Source of the DNA: Acholeplasmatales bacterium
GTDB lineage: Bacteria; Bacillota_I; Bacilli_A; Acholeplasmatales; Anaeroplasmataceae
NCBI GenBank assembly: GCA_024697825.1
Contig: JAILEP010000111.1
Location: 1 to 35,718 of the forward strand
Direction of reading: 5' to 3'
Length of the DNA: 35,718 bases
Each line of letters begins with the position of its first letter. Positions within the stretch are counted from its first letter, which is position 1. Of this stretch, positions 8,946 to 16,834 are shown one piece after another. Position numbers and translations under genes: made by a program. The notes beneath the pieces were generated by a model. That model searched no databases. It was given only the letters and a program-made list of their open reading frames with translations, and was not told the DNA's origin.

Positions 8946-8974
8946 AGGGAGAATTTTATTTCTCCCTATTTTTT
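8946..8974 (+). terminator. Rho-independent terminator of glgB-glgP
   Basis: AGGGAGAA (8946-8953) pairs with TTCTCCCT (8960-8967) around a six-base loop, followed by six T (8969-8974). It lies 17 bases after the glgP stop and only 15 bases before the next ATG. Confidence 0.9.
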
Positions 8975-8989
8975 ATATGAGGTTTTGAT

Positions 8990-10696
8990 ATGTTAGAATT
9001 TAAGCTAGAAGATGCTGTTAAAGAGGAAATTAATAAGCTTGAAAAGCAAAGTAAAATAATTTCTTTTATTAGAACAGTAGTTGCAATAGCAGCAATTGTC
9101 TTTATAATTGTTGCCTTATCCGCAACAGATTACATTTATTATATAGTCGCAGGCGTGCTTGTTTTATTATTTATGGCAGTTGTAATATTTACAGCTCCAG
9201 TATATAGAAGGCTTGCTAAAAATAAGGCTAAGATTGCTTGCTATGATAAGCATAGAAAAAGAAGAAACGGTAAATATAATTCCTTTTTAGATAATGGCTA
9301 TGAGCTAATGAATAAGAAGAATTATAAGGAATCTGATTTAGATTTATTTGGTAAGCATTCATTGTTCCAATATTTAAATTCAGGAAGAACTAAGCCAGGT
9401 AGAGAAGCCTTACAGGATGCCCTTGTAAATGGTAGTGATATCAATTACGGAGAGCTTGCTTATAAGCTTGCAGAAAATGAGGAAGCTATCAATTTAGAGG
9501 CTACAATTCAAGGCTTTGATGGTAATGCTAAGAGTCTAGATTATGAGGCTTTAGTTTCTACAATGGGGACAAGGATTCCATTTAAAATTACTTATTTATT
9601 ACCTTTATTATCATTTATTGGAATGATTGTTTATGGAATATTAAGCATTGCTGGTATTGTTAATCCTTATTTATTAATTGTTTTCTTAATTGTTAATTTT
9701 ATGTTCTGTAAGATATTCTTAGGAAATGAGGTATTTAGCCTTAATTCTAATGCCTATTCTGATTTAATGGATAATTATCAGGATATTATTAAAACAGTCG
9801 AGAATACTGATATTGATTCAGAGCTTTATAAAGAAATAAAGAAGGAAATGCTTGATACAATTCCTGCAGTAAAATCAACAAGAGGTATTTTAGGATTATT
9901 AGCATTTAGAAATAATTTTATATTTAATTTATTTTCTAATCTAATTTTAATATTTGATTTTTGGACTATTCTTATTTACAACTTCAAAACTAAGGAGCAG
10001 AAGGAGCTAATTAATTTATTCAAGGCTACTGGTAAGCTTGAGGTTGCTTTATCCTTTGCAAATATTGGAATTGATAATGAAAATTATTGTATCGGTGATG
10101 AAGCAGATAATATTTCTGGTAATCTAATGTATCATCCACTTGTTAAGGATTGTATTGCAAATTCATTTAATTTAGATGGTGGTGTTATTCTAACTGGCTC
10201 TAATATGAGTGGTAAAACCACATTTATGAGAACTATTGGAATTTGTCAAACATTATATAATGCTAAGGCCTTAATTCCAGCTAAAAGCTATAGCTCATGT
10301 AAGTTACCTATCCATACATCGCTTAGAGCTAATGATATGCTATCAGAGGGTGTATCAACATTCTATGCTGAAATCCTTAGAATGCAGGAAATTAATAAGG
10401 CTATTAAGGATGGCAAGTGCTTAATTTTAATTGATGAAATCTTTAAGGGTACTAACGCAACTGAAAGAATTCTTGCCTCAAATAAGGTAATTGATAAGCT
10501 TAATGATTATAATCAGCTATTTATTATTTCTACTCATGATTATGAATTATGTGATGCAAATAACATTACTAATTATCATTTTGAAGAGGGCTATACAGAG
10601 GATAATAAGATTACCTTTGATTACACTATTAAGAGCGGTAAATCACAAACAAAAAATGCCATCTATTTATTAAAGATGGCAAATATTATCGAGTAG
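8990..10696 (+). CDS. Membrane-embedded MutS-family ATPase
   Basis: A 568-residue protein with a C-terminal MutS-type ABC ATPase: Walker A GSNMSGKT at 403-410 (K409), a signature-like segment LSEGVSTFYAEI, Walker B LILIDEIFKG with D482-E483, and the H-loop at H516 (STHD). Unlike mismatch-repair MutS it has no mismatch-binding domain I. It has hydrophobic helices at about 22-43 and 48-69, a longer hydrophobic stretch at 196-245 and another at 308-332, with a basic cytoplasmic segment (KHRKRRNGK) between. Proteins with this layout are usually annotated only as MutS family; their role is not known to me. No Smr nuclease domain follows. The ATG is preceded by GAGG near 8979-8982. Its last 27 bases overlap the convergent HAD gene, whose terminator lies inside this reading frame. 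Confidence 0.8.
   Translation: MLEFKLEDAVKEEINKLEKQSKIISFIRTVVAIAAIVFIIVALSATDYIYYIVAGVLVLLFMAVVIFTAPVYRRLAKNKAKIACYDKHRKRRNGKYNSFLDNGYELMNKKNYKESDLDLFGKHSLFQYLNSGRTKPGREALQDALVNGSDINYGELAYKLAENEEAINLEATIQGFDGNAKSLDYEALVSTMGTRIPFKITYLLPLLSFIGMIVYGILSIAGIVNPYLLIVFLIVNFMFCKIFLGNEVFSLNSNAYSDLMDNYQDIIKTVENTDIDSELYKEIKKEMLDTIPAVKSTRGILGLLAFRNNFIFNLFSNLILIFDFWTILIYNFKTKEQKELINLFKATGKLEVALSFANIGIDNENYCIGDEADNISGNLMYHPLVKDCIANSFNLDGGVILTGSNMSGKTTFMRTIGICQTLYNAKALIPAKSYSSCKLPIHTSLRANDMLSEGVSTFYAEILRMQEINKAIKDGKCLILIDEIFKGTNATERILASNKVIDKLNDYNQLFIISTHDYELCDANNITNYHFEEGYTEDNKITFDYTIKSGKSQTKNAIYLLKMANIIE
10651..10681 (-). terminator. Terminator of the HAD gene, inside the MutS-like coding sequence
   Basis: GCCATCT (10658-10664) pairs with AGATGGC (10674-10680), with one more T-A pair outside; on the minus strand the stem is followed by ATTTTTTG (A run 10651-10656 on plus). 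It thus reads as a terminator for the minus-strand gene and encodes part of the C-terminus of the MutS-like protein. Confidence 0.75.
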
Positions 10697-11434
10697 CTTT
10701 ATTAAGCCTCCCTCGTTATTATCATATTCAGTTACATAATCGGCGGCGTCCTTGATTTCAGGGTCGCCGTTTTTCATTGCGATTTTGATATCACATTTCT
10801 TAAGCATATCTAAATCAACAATTGAATCAGTAGCCCCGATAGTCTTAGTATCGTTATATGCATTTTTCATTAAATAATAAGCATCAGCCTTAGAAGAAGA
10901 ACCACGGTAGATTCTAAATAATGATCTATTAGTATCTCCGCCTAATGGCATAACTAATATTCCGATATCGTTTACAAAATCATGAAATTGATCAGCCTTT
11001 TCCTTAGCTATTGCAATAATAGCAGCTGGGACTTCAATTCCAAATTTATCACAAATTACACGATTAGCCTTTGGATACAATGGGTCTAAGCGCTCCTGAA
11101 AATTATAAATATAGGTATTTTCGTCATCACTTGCCCAAGCAGTATAGATAAATTTATGAAATTCATCATAGATTCTTTCTAATACATAGGCTGGTATTTT
11201 ATTTTGATATATCTTACCATTTACCTCAGCAACTCCTGAGATAATTGATAGGATATCAATATTGATTGAATATTTAATTTTAAATTCTTTTAATCTATCG
11301 AAGGAGGCACTTGATACTATACAAATATGATTTCCTTCTCTAATTAAATCTCTTAATGTAAATAAATCAGATTCTTTAATTGAGCCATTATCTGTTATTA
11401 GTGTTCCTTCAAAGTCACTTAAAATAGAAAACAT
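10670..11434 (-). CDS. HAD-superfamily protein, divergent Cof-like
   Basis: A 254-residue HAD-like hydrolase with the layout of Cof-type sugar or nucleotide phosphatases (motif I, a cap of about 110 residues, then the C-terminal core). Motif I is DFEGTL (D7, E9): the nucleophile Asp is kept, but the second Asp, normally the acid/base, is Glu. Motif IV reads GATDSIVDLDML, with Val in place of the usual Asn of the NDxxML signature. Both changes suggest altered or weak phosphatase activity. A typical HAD gene of the same class is at 24602-25414 for comparison. GGGTGAAG precedes the ATG. The gene runs into the 3' end of the MutS-like gene. Confidence 0.72.
   Translation of the reverse strand: MFSILSDFEGTLITDNGSIKESDLFTLRDLIREGNHICIVSSASFDRLKEFKIKYSINIDILSIISGVAEVNGKIYQNKIPAYVLERIYDEFHKFIYTAWASDDENTYIYNFQERLDPLYPKANRVICDKFGIEVPAAIIAIAKEKADQFHDFVNDIGILVMPLGGDTNRSLFRIYRGSSSKADAYYLMKNAYNDTKTIGATDSIVDLDMLKKCDIKIAMKNGDPEIKDAADYVTEYDNNEGGLIKLLDNICHL
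10741..10774 (+). terminator. Terminator of the MutS-like gene, inside the HAD coding sequence
   Basis: CGGCGGC (10741-10747) pairs with GTCGCCG (10763-10769), with one G-T wobble, followed by five T (10770-10774). It begins 45 bases after the stop of the MutS-like gene. The stem is far richer in GC than its surroundings and coincides with codons for NGDPEIKDAA of the minus-strand HAD protein. Confidence 0.75.
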
Positions 11435-11456
11435 AATACTTCACCCTTACGTGTTT

Positions 11457-11485
11457 ATTATCTCATAAATATAGTAATCTTTCAA
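11457..11485 (-). promoter_or_regulatory. Promoter of the HAD gene
   Basis: On the minus strand TTGAAA (11485-11480), 17-base spacer, GATAAT (11462-11457). It stands back to back with the plus-strand promoter at 11499-11527. Confidence 0.55.
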
Positions 11486-11498
11486 TTTGTAAATAAAC

Positions 11499-11527
11499 TT
11501 TAAATTATGCTTTAATTATTGTATAAT
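11499..11527 (+). promoter_or_regulatory. Promoter of the FtsK-lepB-rnhB operon
   Basis: TTTAAA (11499-11504), 17-base spacer, TATAAT (11522-11527); predicted start near 11534, giving a leader of about 80 bases before the first ATG. The -35 box matches consensus at four of six bases. Confidence 0.5.
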
Positions 11528-11559
11528 ATACAATAAGGTGTTGTATTTTCTATATTTCA

Positions 11560-11614
11560 CTACTTGGGTAGAAAGAGGTGAGTCTGTTAGCCATTTGATG
11601 ACTAGCTATAGCTT
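11560..11614 (+). promoter_or_regulatory. Structured leader with distant ribosome binding site
   Basis: The hairpin CTAC-TTGG-GTAG (11560-11571) comes first, then AGAGGTG (11574-11580), the only good Shine-Dalgarno sequence, which is 34 bases from the ATG at 11615. Between them CTGTTAGC (11584-11591) can pair with GCTATAG (11605-11611) as seven pairs with one bulged T. Folding this hairpin would leave only AGT and CTT between binding site and start codon. No known riboswitch pattern was recognised. Confidence 0.45.
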
Positions 11615-12562
11615 ATGGTACTATTTAAAATTTTAGGAATCATTGAAGTTAATTTTCAGACTGTACTGAGCTTCCTACTTGGTATTGTAATTGGAGCAAT
11701 ACTAGTATTTGTAATTTATTTATTACTAGTAGTATTATCACTTAGAGATAAGAAGTTCTTTGTTAAGACTGATGAGGATACCTTAACAGAGGCAATGGCT
11801 AAGGATATGATTATTGAAGCCCAAAAGGCTTTTAAGGATAAGGAATTAAGAGGTAAGGAAACTAAGTTTAATTATTTTAGACATATTGTTTCTGACTTAA
11901 CATATGGAATTGCGTCAAGCTTTTTTCCAAATAGTAAATATCCACTTTTAGAGCTTTCAGTTGATGAAACAATTGAGCTTTTAGGATATGTTCAAAAAAG
12001 AATCGATGAGATATTAGATAAGGGAGCTCTTAAGGCAATTAGAAGGCTAAAGATTTCAACTATATTTAATGTTTCACAAACGACTGCAACTGCTATGAAT
12101 TCAAAAGCGTTTAAGATTAGTCAAAATGCAGTTAAGAAGGTTACTACAATTGGTAAGATTTGGAGCTATGTAAATCCAGCTAATTTAATTAAGAAGCCTT
12201 TTAGTAAGGCAATTGAGGTAATTATGAATAGGGTTTATTTAGCATCAATTACAATTGTTGGTGAGGAGGCCTTTAAGATTTATAGTAAATCAGTTCTTAA
12301 GGAGGAGGTTTCTATTGAAACAAGCCTTAAGGAGCTTATTGAGCCTGATGAGGAATTAAAGAATGCATTAGCTGAGGATTTTAAAGTTAAGAATGATGAC
12401 ACTAATCAGGTATTAGATGCATCAAGCAATAAGCCTGGTAAATTTAAAACAAGAGCTCTTACAAGCTTTAGTGATGTATCGTATGATAAATCACCAGATA
12501 AAGCACGTAAGATGAAGGAAGTAAATGTTACAGAAAGTGTAGAGGATACGTCAAATGTTTAA
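11615..12562 (+). CDS. Single-pass membrane protein upstream of FtsK motor, unknown family
   Basis: I do not recognise this 315-residue protein. It has one clear transmembrane helix at about residues 17-43 and a long cytoplasmic part: a helical region to about 240 (with amphipathic stretches such as TIGKIWSYVNPANLIKKPFSKAIEVIM) and a hydrophilic, probably disordered tail. The next gene, an FtsK-type motor without membrane helices, starts eight bases before this stop, so the two are translationally coupled; this protein may be its membrane anchor (inference). ATG 11615 is the only usable start that keeps the helix: an in-frame TAG lies at 11609-11611 and no other ATG, GTG or TTG occurs until 11792 or beyond. 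The start lacks a nearby ribosome binding site (see the leader entry). Confidence 0.75.
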   Translation: MVLFKILGIIEVNFQTVLSFLLGIVIGAILVFVIYLLLVVLSLRDKKFFVKTDEDTLTEAMAKDMIIEAQKAFKDKELRGKETKFNYFRHIVSDLTYGIASSFFPNSKYPLLELSVDETIELLGYVQKRIDEILDKGALKAIRRLKISTIFNVSQTTATAMNSKAFKISQNAVKKVTTIGKIWSYVNPANLIKKPFSKAIEVIMNRVYLASITIVGEEAFKIYSKSVLKEEVSIETSLKELIEPDEELKNALAEDFKVKNDDTNQVLDASSNKPGKFKTRALTSFSDVSYDKSPDKARKMKEVNVTESVEDTSNV

Positions 12563-15035
12563 GAAAAAGAAAAAGGTTTTTGAATATGAAGAGGGAAGAT
12601 TTGAAATCTATCAGATGACTTTTCCTAAAAAGCTTAACGCCGATGGCGATGAGTTTTTAAAGACAGATGTTGCCTCTCCTATGTTTGGTTCTAGTATTCC
12701 AGATAGAATATCTTATACTGATAATGCTGGTGAAAGAGATGTTGATTACAATTATGATTATGTAAGAAACGAGGACGAAAAGCATTTAACTAAGGAAGAT
12801 ATTATTGAAAGATTTGGTTCTGAATACCATGAATTTCAAATTACTAATAATGAAAAGATTGCAGAATTTGCAGGAACAACAGTACCTAAGCCAGATCCTA
12901 AGGTAGAAAAGAAGGCTGAGGTCATTATTGATAAAAAGAAAAAGGATGATTCATTTGTTACAGGAATTGACGATTTTATGGCAGAGCCTGTAGTAGAAGA
13001 AACGCCTGTAGAGGAAGAACCAGATATTTATTCTGATATGGCTACATTTAAGATTAATGCAGTTGAGGATAATGGTCAGGATGAATCTATTGGTTATAAT
13101 TCTATGAGCAATAATATGCCAAAGCCAGAAAGCACATCTATTCCTTCATTCTTAAGAAATGCTGATCCTGAGGAGGAAGAGGTTAATAATGAGCCTTTAG
13201 AGGAAGAGGAAATAGTTACTCCAAGCGAGCCAGAATTCAGCTTTGGTACAGATAATGAGGATCCTATCGAATTTAATGATATTCCTACAATGGAGGCTCC
13301 TGAATTTGAATTCACTCCAAGAAATAACGCACCAATCGATAGAAATATTACTATTGAAGAGGCAATGAGAAGAGCGGAAAATAATGAATTCCCTGAGCTT
13401 ATGAGTGGTGGAATTGGTTCTAATAGACCTGGTGAGGCTAAGGTAGGAGGTCCTGCAGTTGCCCCTACAAAGGTAGCACCTAAGCCTACTCCAAAGCCAG
13501 CTCCTGAAAAGAAGGAAAATCCTGTTAAGGCACTTAAGGAGGTTACTATTAAGGGTAATGATTATTCTAAATATTCAATTCCTTATACAGAGCTATTCCC
13601 TAAGAGTAAGGCTGGTAACGATTCTCATCCAGCTTGGCTTGAGCATAAGAAGGAAATTATTAATGAGACATTAAAGGAATTTAATATTGGTGGTGAGGTA
13701 ATCGATTATACAAAGGGTCCTGCCTTCACACTATATGAAATTATGCTTGATGCCGGTGTTAATGTTAAGAAGATTTCACAGATTAAGGATAACCTAGCCA
13801 TGAAGCTAGAGGTTAAATCAATGCGTATTTTAGCCCCTATTCCTGGTAAGGCTACAGTTGGTATTGAAGCTCCAAATGATAAGGCTGATTCAGTACCATT
13901 TGGTGATATTATCACAGAAGAATTTATTCATGATGGCAAGCCACTTAATGTAGCACTTGGTAAGCTAATTGATAACTCACCTTTATATCAAAATATTTAC
14001 AACATGCCACATGCGCTTGTTGCTGGTGCTACACAATCAGGTAAGTCAGTATCACTTAATACAATGCTATGCTCATTAATTATTAAGAACTCACCTGAGC
14101 AGCTAAAGCTAATTATTATTGACCCTAAGATGGTTGAATTTACATTATATGAAAATATTCCACATCTAGCTACACCTATTATTTCTGATTCTACTTTAGC
14201 AACAGAAGCCCTACATTGGTGTGTAGATGAAATGGATAGACGTTATGGTGTATTAAAAAGATTCCGTGTTAAGAATGCTGGTGACTATTTAGAAAAGAGA
14301 AAGTCAGATCCTACAATGCCTCCTTTACCTTATATCGTAGTAGTTGTTGATGAATTTAACGACTTAGTTATGACATCAGGTGCAGAGGTACAGGATTATA
14401 TCGTAAGACTTGCCCAAAAGGCAAGAGCTGCAGGTATGCATGTTATTTTAGCAACACAGCGACCTACAACTAACGTTATCAATGGTACAATTAAGGCTAA
14501 CATTCCATGTCGTATTGCCTTTAGAGTTGCATCTACAGTTGACTCTATGACAATCCTAGACCAGGCAGGTGCTGAAGACCTACTAGGACGTGGTGATATG
14601 CTTATTGTTAACCAGGGAGCACCAGTTCGTGCCCAGGGCGCATATTTATCAGATGATGAAATTGGTGGCTTATGTGATTATTTAACAGCTAAATATGTTC
14701 CTGATTATATCTTTAGTCAGGAGGAGCTATCAAAGAGAATTAAGCAGGGTGGTCCTACAGCCTTTGGTGGTAAGGATGCCCAGGATGAGCCTGAGGACTT
14801 ATTATATCAAATTTCAAGATTCTGTGTTGAATCACAGGCTTGTTCAATCAATGCAATTCAGAATTCATTTGGCTTAGGATTTAATAGGGCATCTAGAATT
14901 GTTTCAATTTTAGAGGATAGAGGTATTGTTTCACCTAAGCAGGGAACTAAGGCAAGAGACATTTTAGTTGATTTAGATGATGTCGATGAAATGTTTGGTA
15001 TGTCTTCAGATGAAGAGGCAGAAGAAGAGTATTAA
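12555..15035 (+). CDS. FtsK/SpoIIIE-type DNA translocase lacking the membrane domain
   Basis: An 826-residue motor protein of chromosome segregation. Residues about 1-340 are hydrophilic, acidic and proline-rich (linker), with none of the N-terminal transmembrane helices that FtsK and SpoIIIE normally carry. The alpha/beta motor follows: Walker A GATQSGKS at 491-498 (K497), Walker B VVVVDEFNDL with D599, and LATQRPTTNVINGTIKANIPCRIAFRV. A gamma winged-helix domain at about 755-815 (LLYQISRFCVESQACSINAIQ, then RASRIVSILEDRGIVSP) would read orienting DNA sequences. Hexamers of this motor pump DNA through the division septum. The gene overlaps the preceding one-helix membrane protein by eight bases. 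lepB, rbgA and rnhB follow at short distances. Confidence 0.93.
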   Translation: MFKKKKKVFEYEEGRFEIYQMTFPKKLNADGDEFLKTDVASPMFGSSIPDRISYTDNAGERDVDYNYDYVRNEDEKHLTKEDIIERFGSEYHEFQITNNEKIAEFAGTTVPKPDPKVEKKAEVIIDKKKKDDSFVTGIDDFMAEPVVEETPVEEEPDIYSDMATFKINAVEDNGQDESIGYNSMSNNMPKPESTSIPSFLRNADPEEEEVNNEPLEEEEIVTPSEPEFSFGTDNEDPIEFNDIPTMEAPEFEFTPRNNAPIDRNITIEEAMRRAENNEFPELMSGGIGSNRPGEAKVGGPAVAPTKVAPKPTPKPAPEKKENPVKALKEVTIKGNDYSKYSIPYTELFPKSKAGNDSHPAWLEHKKEIINETLKEFNIGGEVIDYTKGPAFTLYEIMLDAGVNVKKISQIKDNLAMKLEVKSMRILAPIPGKATVGIEAPNDKADSVPFGDIITEEFIHDGKPLNVALGKLIDNSPLYQNIYNMPHALVAGATQSGKSVSLNTMLCSLIIKNSPEQLKLIIIDPKMVEFTLYENIPHLATPIISDSTLATEALHWCVDEMDRRYGVLKRFRVKNAGDYLEKRKSDPTMPPLPYIVVVVDEFNDLVMTSGAEVQDYIVRLAQKARAAGMHVILATQRPTTNVINGTIKANIPCRIAFRVASTVDSMTILDQAGAEDLLGRGDMLIVNQGAPVRAQGAYLSDDEIGGLCDYLTAKYVPDYIFSQEELSKRIKQGGPTAFGGKDAQDEPEDLLYQISRFCVESQACSINAIQNSFGLGFNRASRIVSILEDRGIVSPKQGTKARDILVDLDDVDEMFGMSSDEEAEEEY

Positions 15036-15046
15036 AAGAGGTTTTT

Positions 15047-15931
15047 ATGAAAGCAGCCTATGTTGATGGCCTAAAGAATGGCACTCTAAGTGGTGATAAT
15101 TTAATAAATGCCAAGAAGATCATATTCCGTACCATTGTCATTTGGTTTGGAATTTCATTATTCCTAATCATTATGACAATAGCAGGAATTCATCGTTTGT
15201 TTATTTTTGCAGAAATTTTTAGCTCAACATCAGGCTTTTTCCAGGTATTTGGTATTCTTATGTATATTCTTGCAATATCTTTATTGTTTGGATATACAAC
15301 AGCGATACTTGCCTATATTATTTACTGTGAAAAGGGAAAAAAGAAAAAGGAATGGGCATTCTTTGTTGGAAAGCTATTTTCTTGGTTTGATATTCCAGCA
15401 TTTATTTTAAAATGCTTTGCAGTATTATTATTTGTGATGATTTATATGTTCAATCCATGTACAGTTGCTGGATCATCAATGTCATCTACATTTGAGGATG
15501 GCGATAAGCTAATCGTATCTGATGTATTCTATACTGACCCAGATATAGATGATGTTATAATCTTTGATGCAACTAATTATGGTGGACAGGAGGCCTTCTA
15601 TATTAAGCGTGTAATCGCTAAGGAAGGTGACACAATTAACTTTGATACAACAACTGGTATTTTTATGGTTAATGGTGAAGAGGAGGCTCGTCAGGGCGTT
15701 TCCTATAATCAATATATGAATTTACAAAATGTAGTAGAAAAGGAAAATGGAGAAACAATAACTGATTCTCCAAGAGAGGTTACTATTCCTAATGATAAGA
15801 TTATTGTCTTTGGAGATAATAGATTAAATTCTAGTGACTCAAGATATTTTACTAAGCTTGTTGATGTAAGTGATGTATATGGTAGGGTAATTATTAGAAT
15901 TTACCCATTAAATAAAATTAGATTTTTCTAA
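15047..15931 (+). CDS. lepB: Signal peptidase I
   Basis: A 294-residue type I signal peptidase (family S26) that removes signal peptides from exported proteins at the outer face of the membrane. The catalytic serine is S144 in AGSSMSSTF and the general-base lysine K187 in FYIKRVIAKEGD; the C-terminal FGDNRLNSSDSRYF is box E of the family. The Pro that usually follows in SMxPT is Ser here. It is longer than Bacillus SipS because of extra N-terminal hydrophobic helices (about 28-50 and 60-92) before the helix at 115-135 that precedes the active site. The order lepB-rbgA-rnhB is common in Firmicutes. Confidence 0.93.
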   Translation: MKAAYVDGLKNGTLSGDNLINAKKIIFRTIVIWFGISLFLIIMTIAGIHRLFIFAEIFSSTSGFFQVFGILMYILAISLLFGYTTAILAYIIYCEKGKKKKEWAFFVGKLFSWFDIPAFILKCFAVLLFVMIYMFNPCTVAGSSMSSTFEDGDKLIVSDVFYTDPDIDDVIIFDATNYGGQEAFYIKRVIAKEGDTINFDTTTGIFMVNGEEEARQGVSYNQYMNLQNVVEKENGETITDSPREVTIPNDKIIVFGDNRLNSSDSRYFTKLVDVSDVYGRVIIRIYPLNKIRFF

Positions 15932-15943
15932 GAGGTTTTAAAA

Positions 15944-16834
15944 ATGCAGATAATTCAATGGTTTCCTGGCCATATGGCAAAGGCCAGAAGAGAAATAACT
16001 GAATCTCTCGCAAAGGTAGATATTATATTTGAGCTATATGACGCAAGAATCCCTCTTTCTAGTAAGAATCCTATGGTTGATGAAATTGTTGGTAAAAAGC
16101 CAAGATTAGTGCTTTTAAATAAAGCATCAATTGCAGACCCTAAGGTTACTAAGGAATGGATTAAGTATTATAAGGATAAGGGAATAGTTGCGTTAGATAT
16201 TGACTCAATAAATGGTTATAATGTAAACAAGATTGTATCCTATGCCTATGAGGTATTAAAGGATGAATTTGCGAAGAAGGAAAAGCGTGGAATCAAATCA
16301 AAGACAATCAAGGCAATGATTATCGGTATTCCAAATGTTGGTAAATCCACACTTATTAATAGACTTGCTAAAAGAAAGGCAGCTACAACAGGAGATAAGC
16401 CAGGTGTTACTAAGGCTCAGTCATGGATTAAGGTAACAGATGATTTATTCTTACTTGATACACCAGGTATTTTGTGGCCTAAGTTTGAGGACCAGATGGT
16501 TGGTGTAAAGCTTGCGATGGCAGGCTCTATTAAGGATGATATTTTAAATCTAGAGCAGATTACTTTAGCATCAATTAAATATATGAAGGATAATTATGCT
16601 AGTAATCTAATGGATAGATATAATATTACAGAGCTTGAGGATGATGAAAAGCTAATTCTTGATCAGATTTGTAAAAAGAGAGGCTGTCTTTTAAAGGGTG
16701 GCTTACTTGATTATGATAGAGCATCTGTAATGTTTATGAATGATTTAAGAAATACAAGGATTGGAGCGATGAGCTATGAAAGACCAGCAGACTTTGAAGC
16801 TGAAAACGAAGAAGGAGCAAGTGAATCTTTATAA
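15944..16834 (+). CDS. rbgA: Ribosome biogenesis GTPase RbgA (YlqF)
   Basis: A 296-residue circularly permuted GTPase needed for late 50S subunit assembly. The N-terminal WFPGHMAKA is the family signature; G4 (LNKAS, usually NKAD) comes before G1 (GIPNVGKST, residues 128-136) and G3 (DTPG), which is the permuted order. A C-terminal helical domain follows. The last 59 bases overlap the start of rnhB in another frame, so the tail ADFEAENEEGASESL is shared coding space. It sits 12 bases after lepB. Confidence 0.95.
   Translation: MQIIQWFPGHMAKARREITESLAKVDIIFELYDARIPLSSKNPMVDEIVGKKPRLVLLNKASIADPKVTKEWIKYYKDKGIVALDIDSINGYNVNKIVSYAYEVLKDEFAKKEKRGIKSKTIKAMIIGIPNVGKSTLINRLAKRKAATTGDKPGVTKAQSWIKVTDDLFLLDTPGILWPKFEDQMVGVKLAMAGSIKDDILNLEQITLASIKYMKDNYASNLMDRYNITELEDDEKLILDQICKKRGCLLKGGLLDYDRASVMFMNDLRNTRIGAMSYERPADFEAENEEGASESL

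Noticed and set aside
11534-11614. Known riboswitch class before the FtsK operon
   Set aside because: The leader shows small hairpins, but I could not match it to c-di-GMP, preQ1, fluoride, guanidine, ZTP or T-box patterns from memory; kept only as a structured leader.
12900-13340. Minus-strand open frames opposite the FtsK linker and other genes
   Set aside because: They lack ribosome binding sites, have low-complexity translations and lie opposite well-supported genes; shadows of biased codon use.
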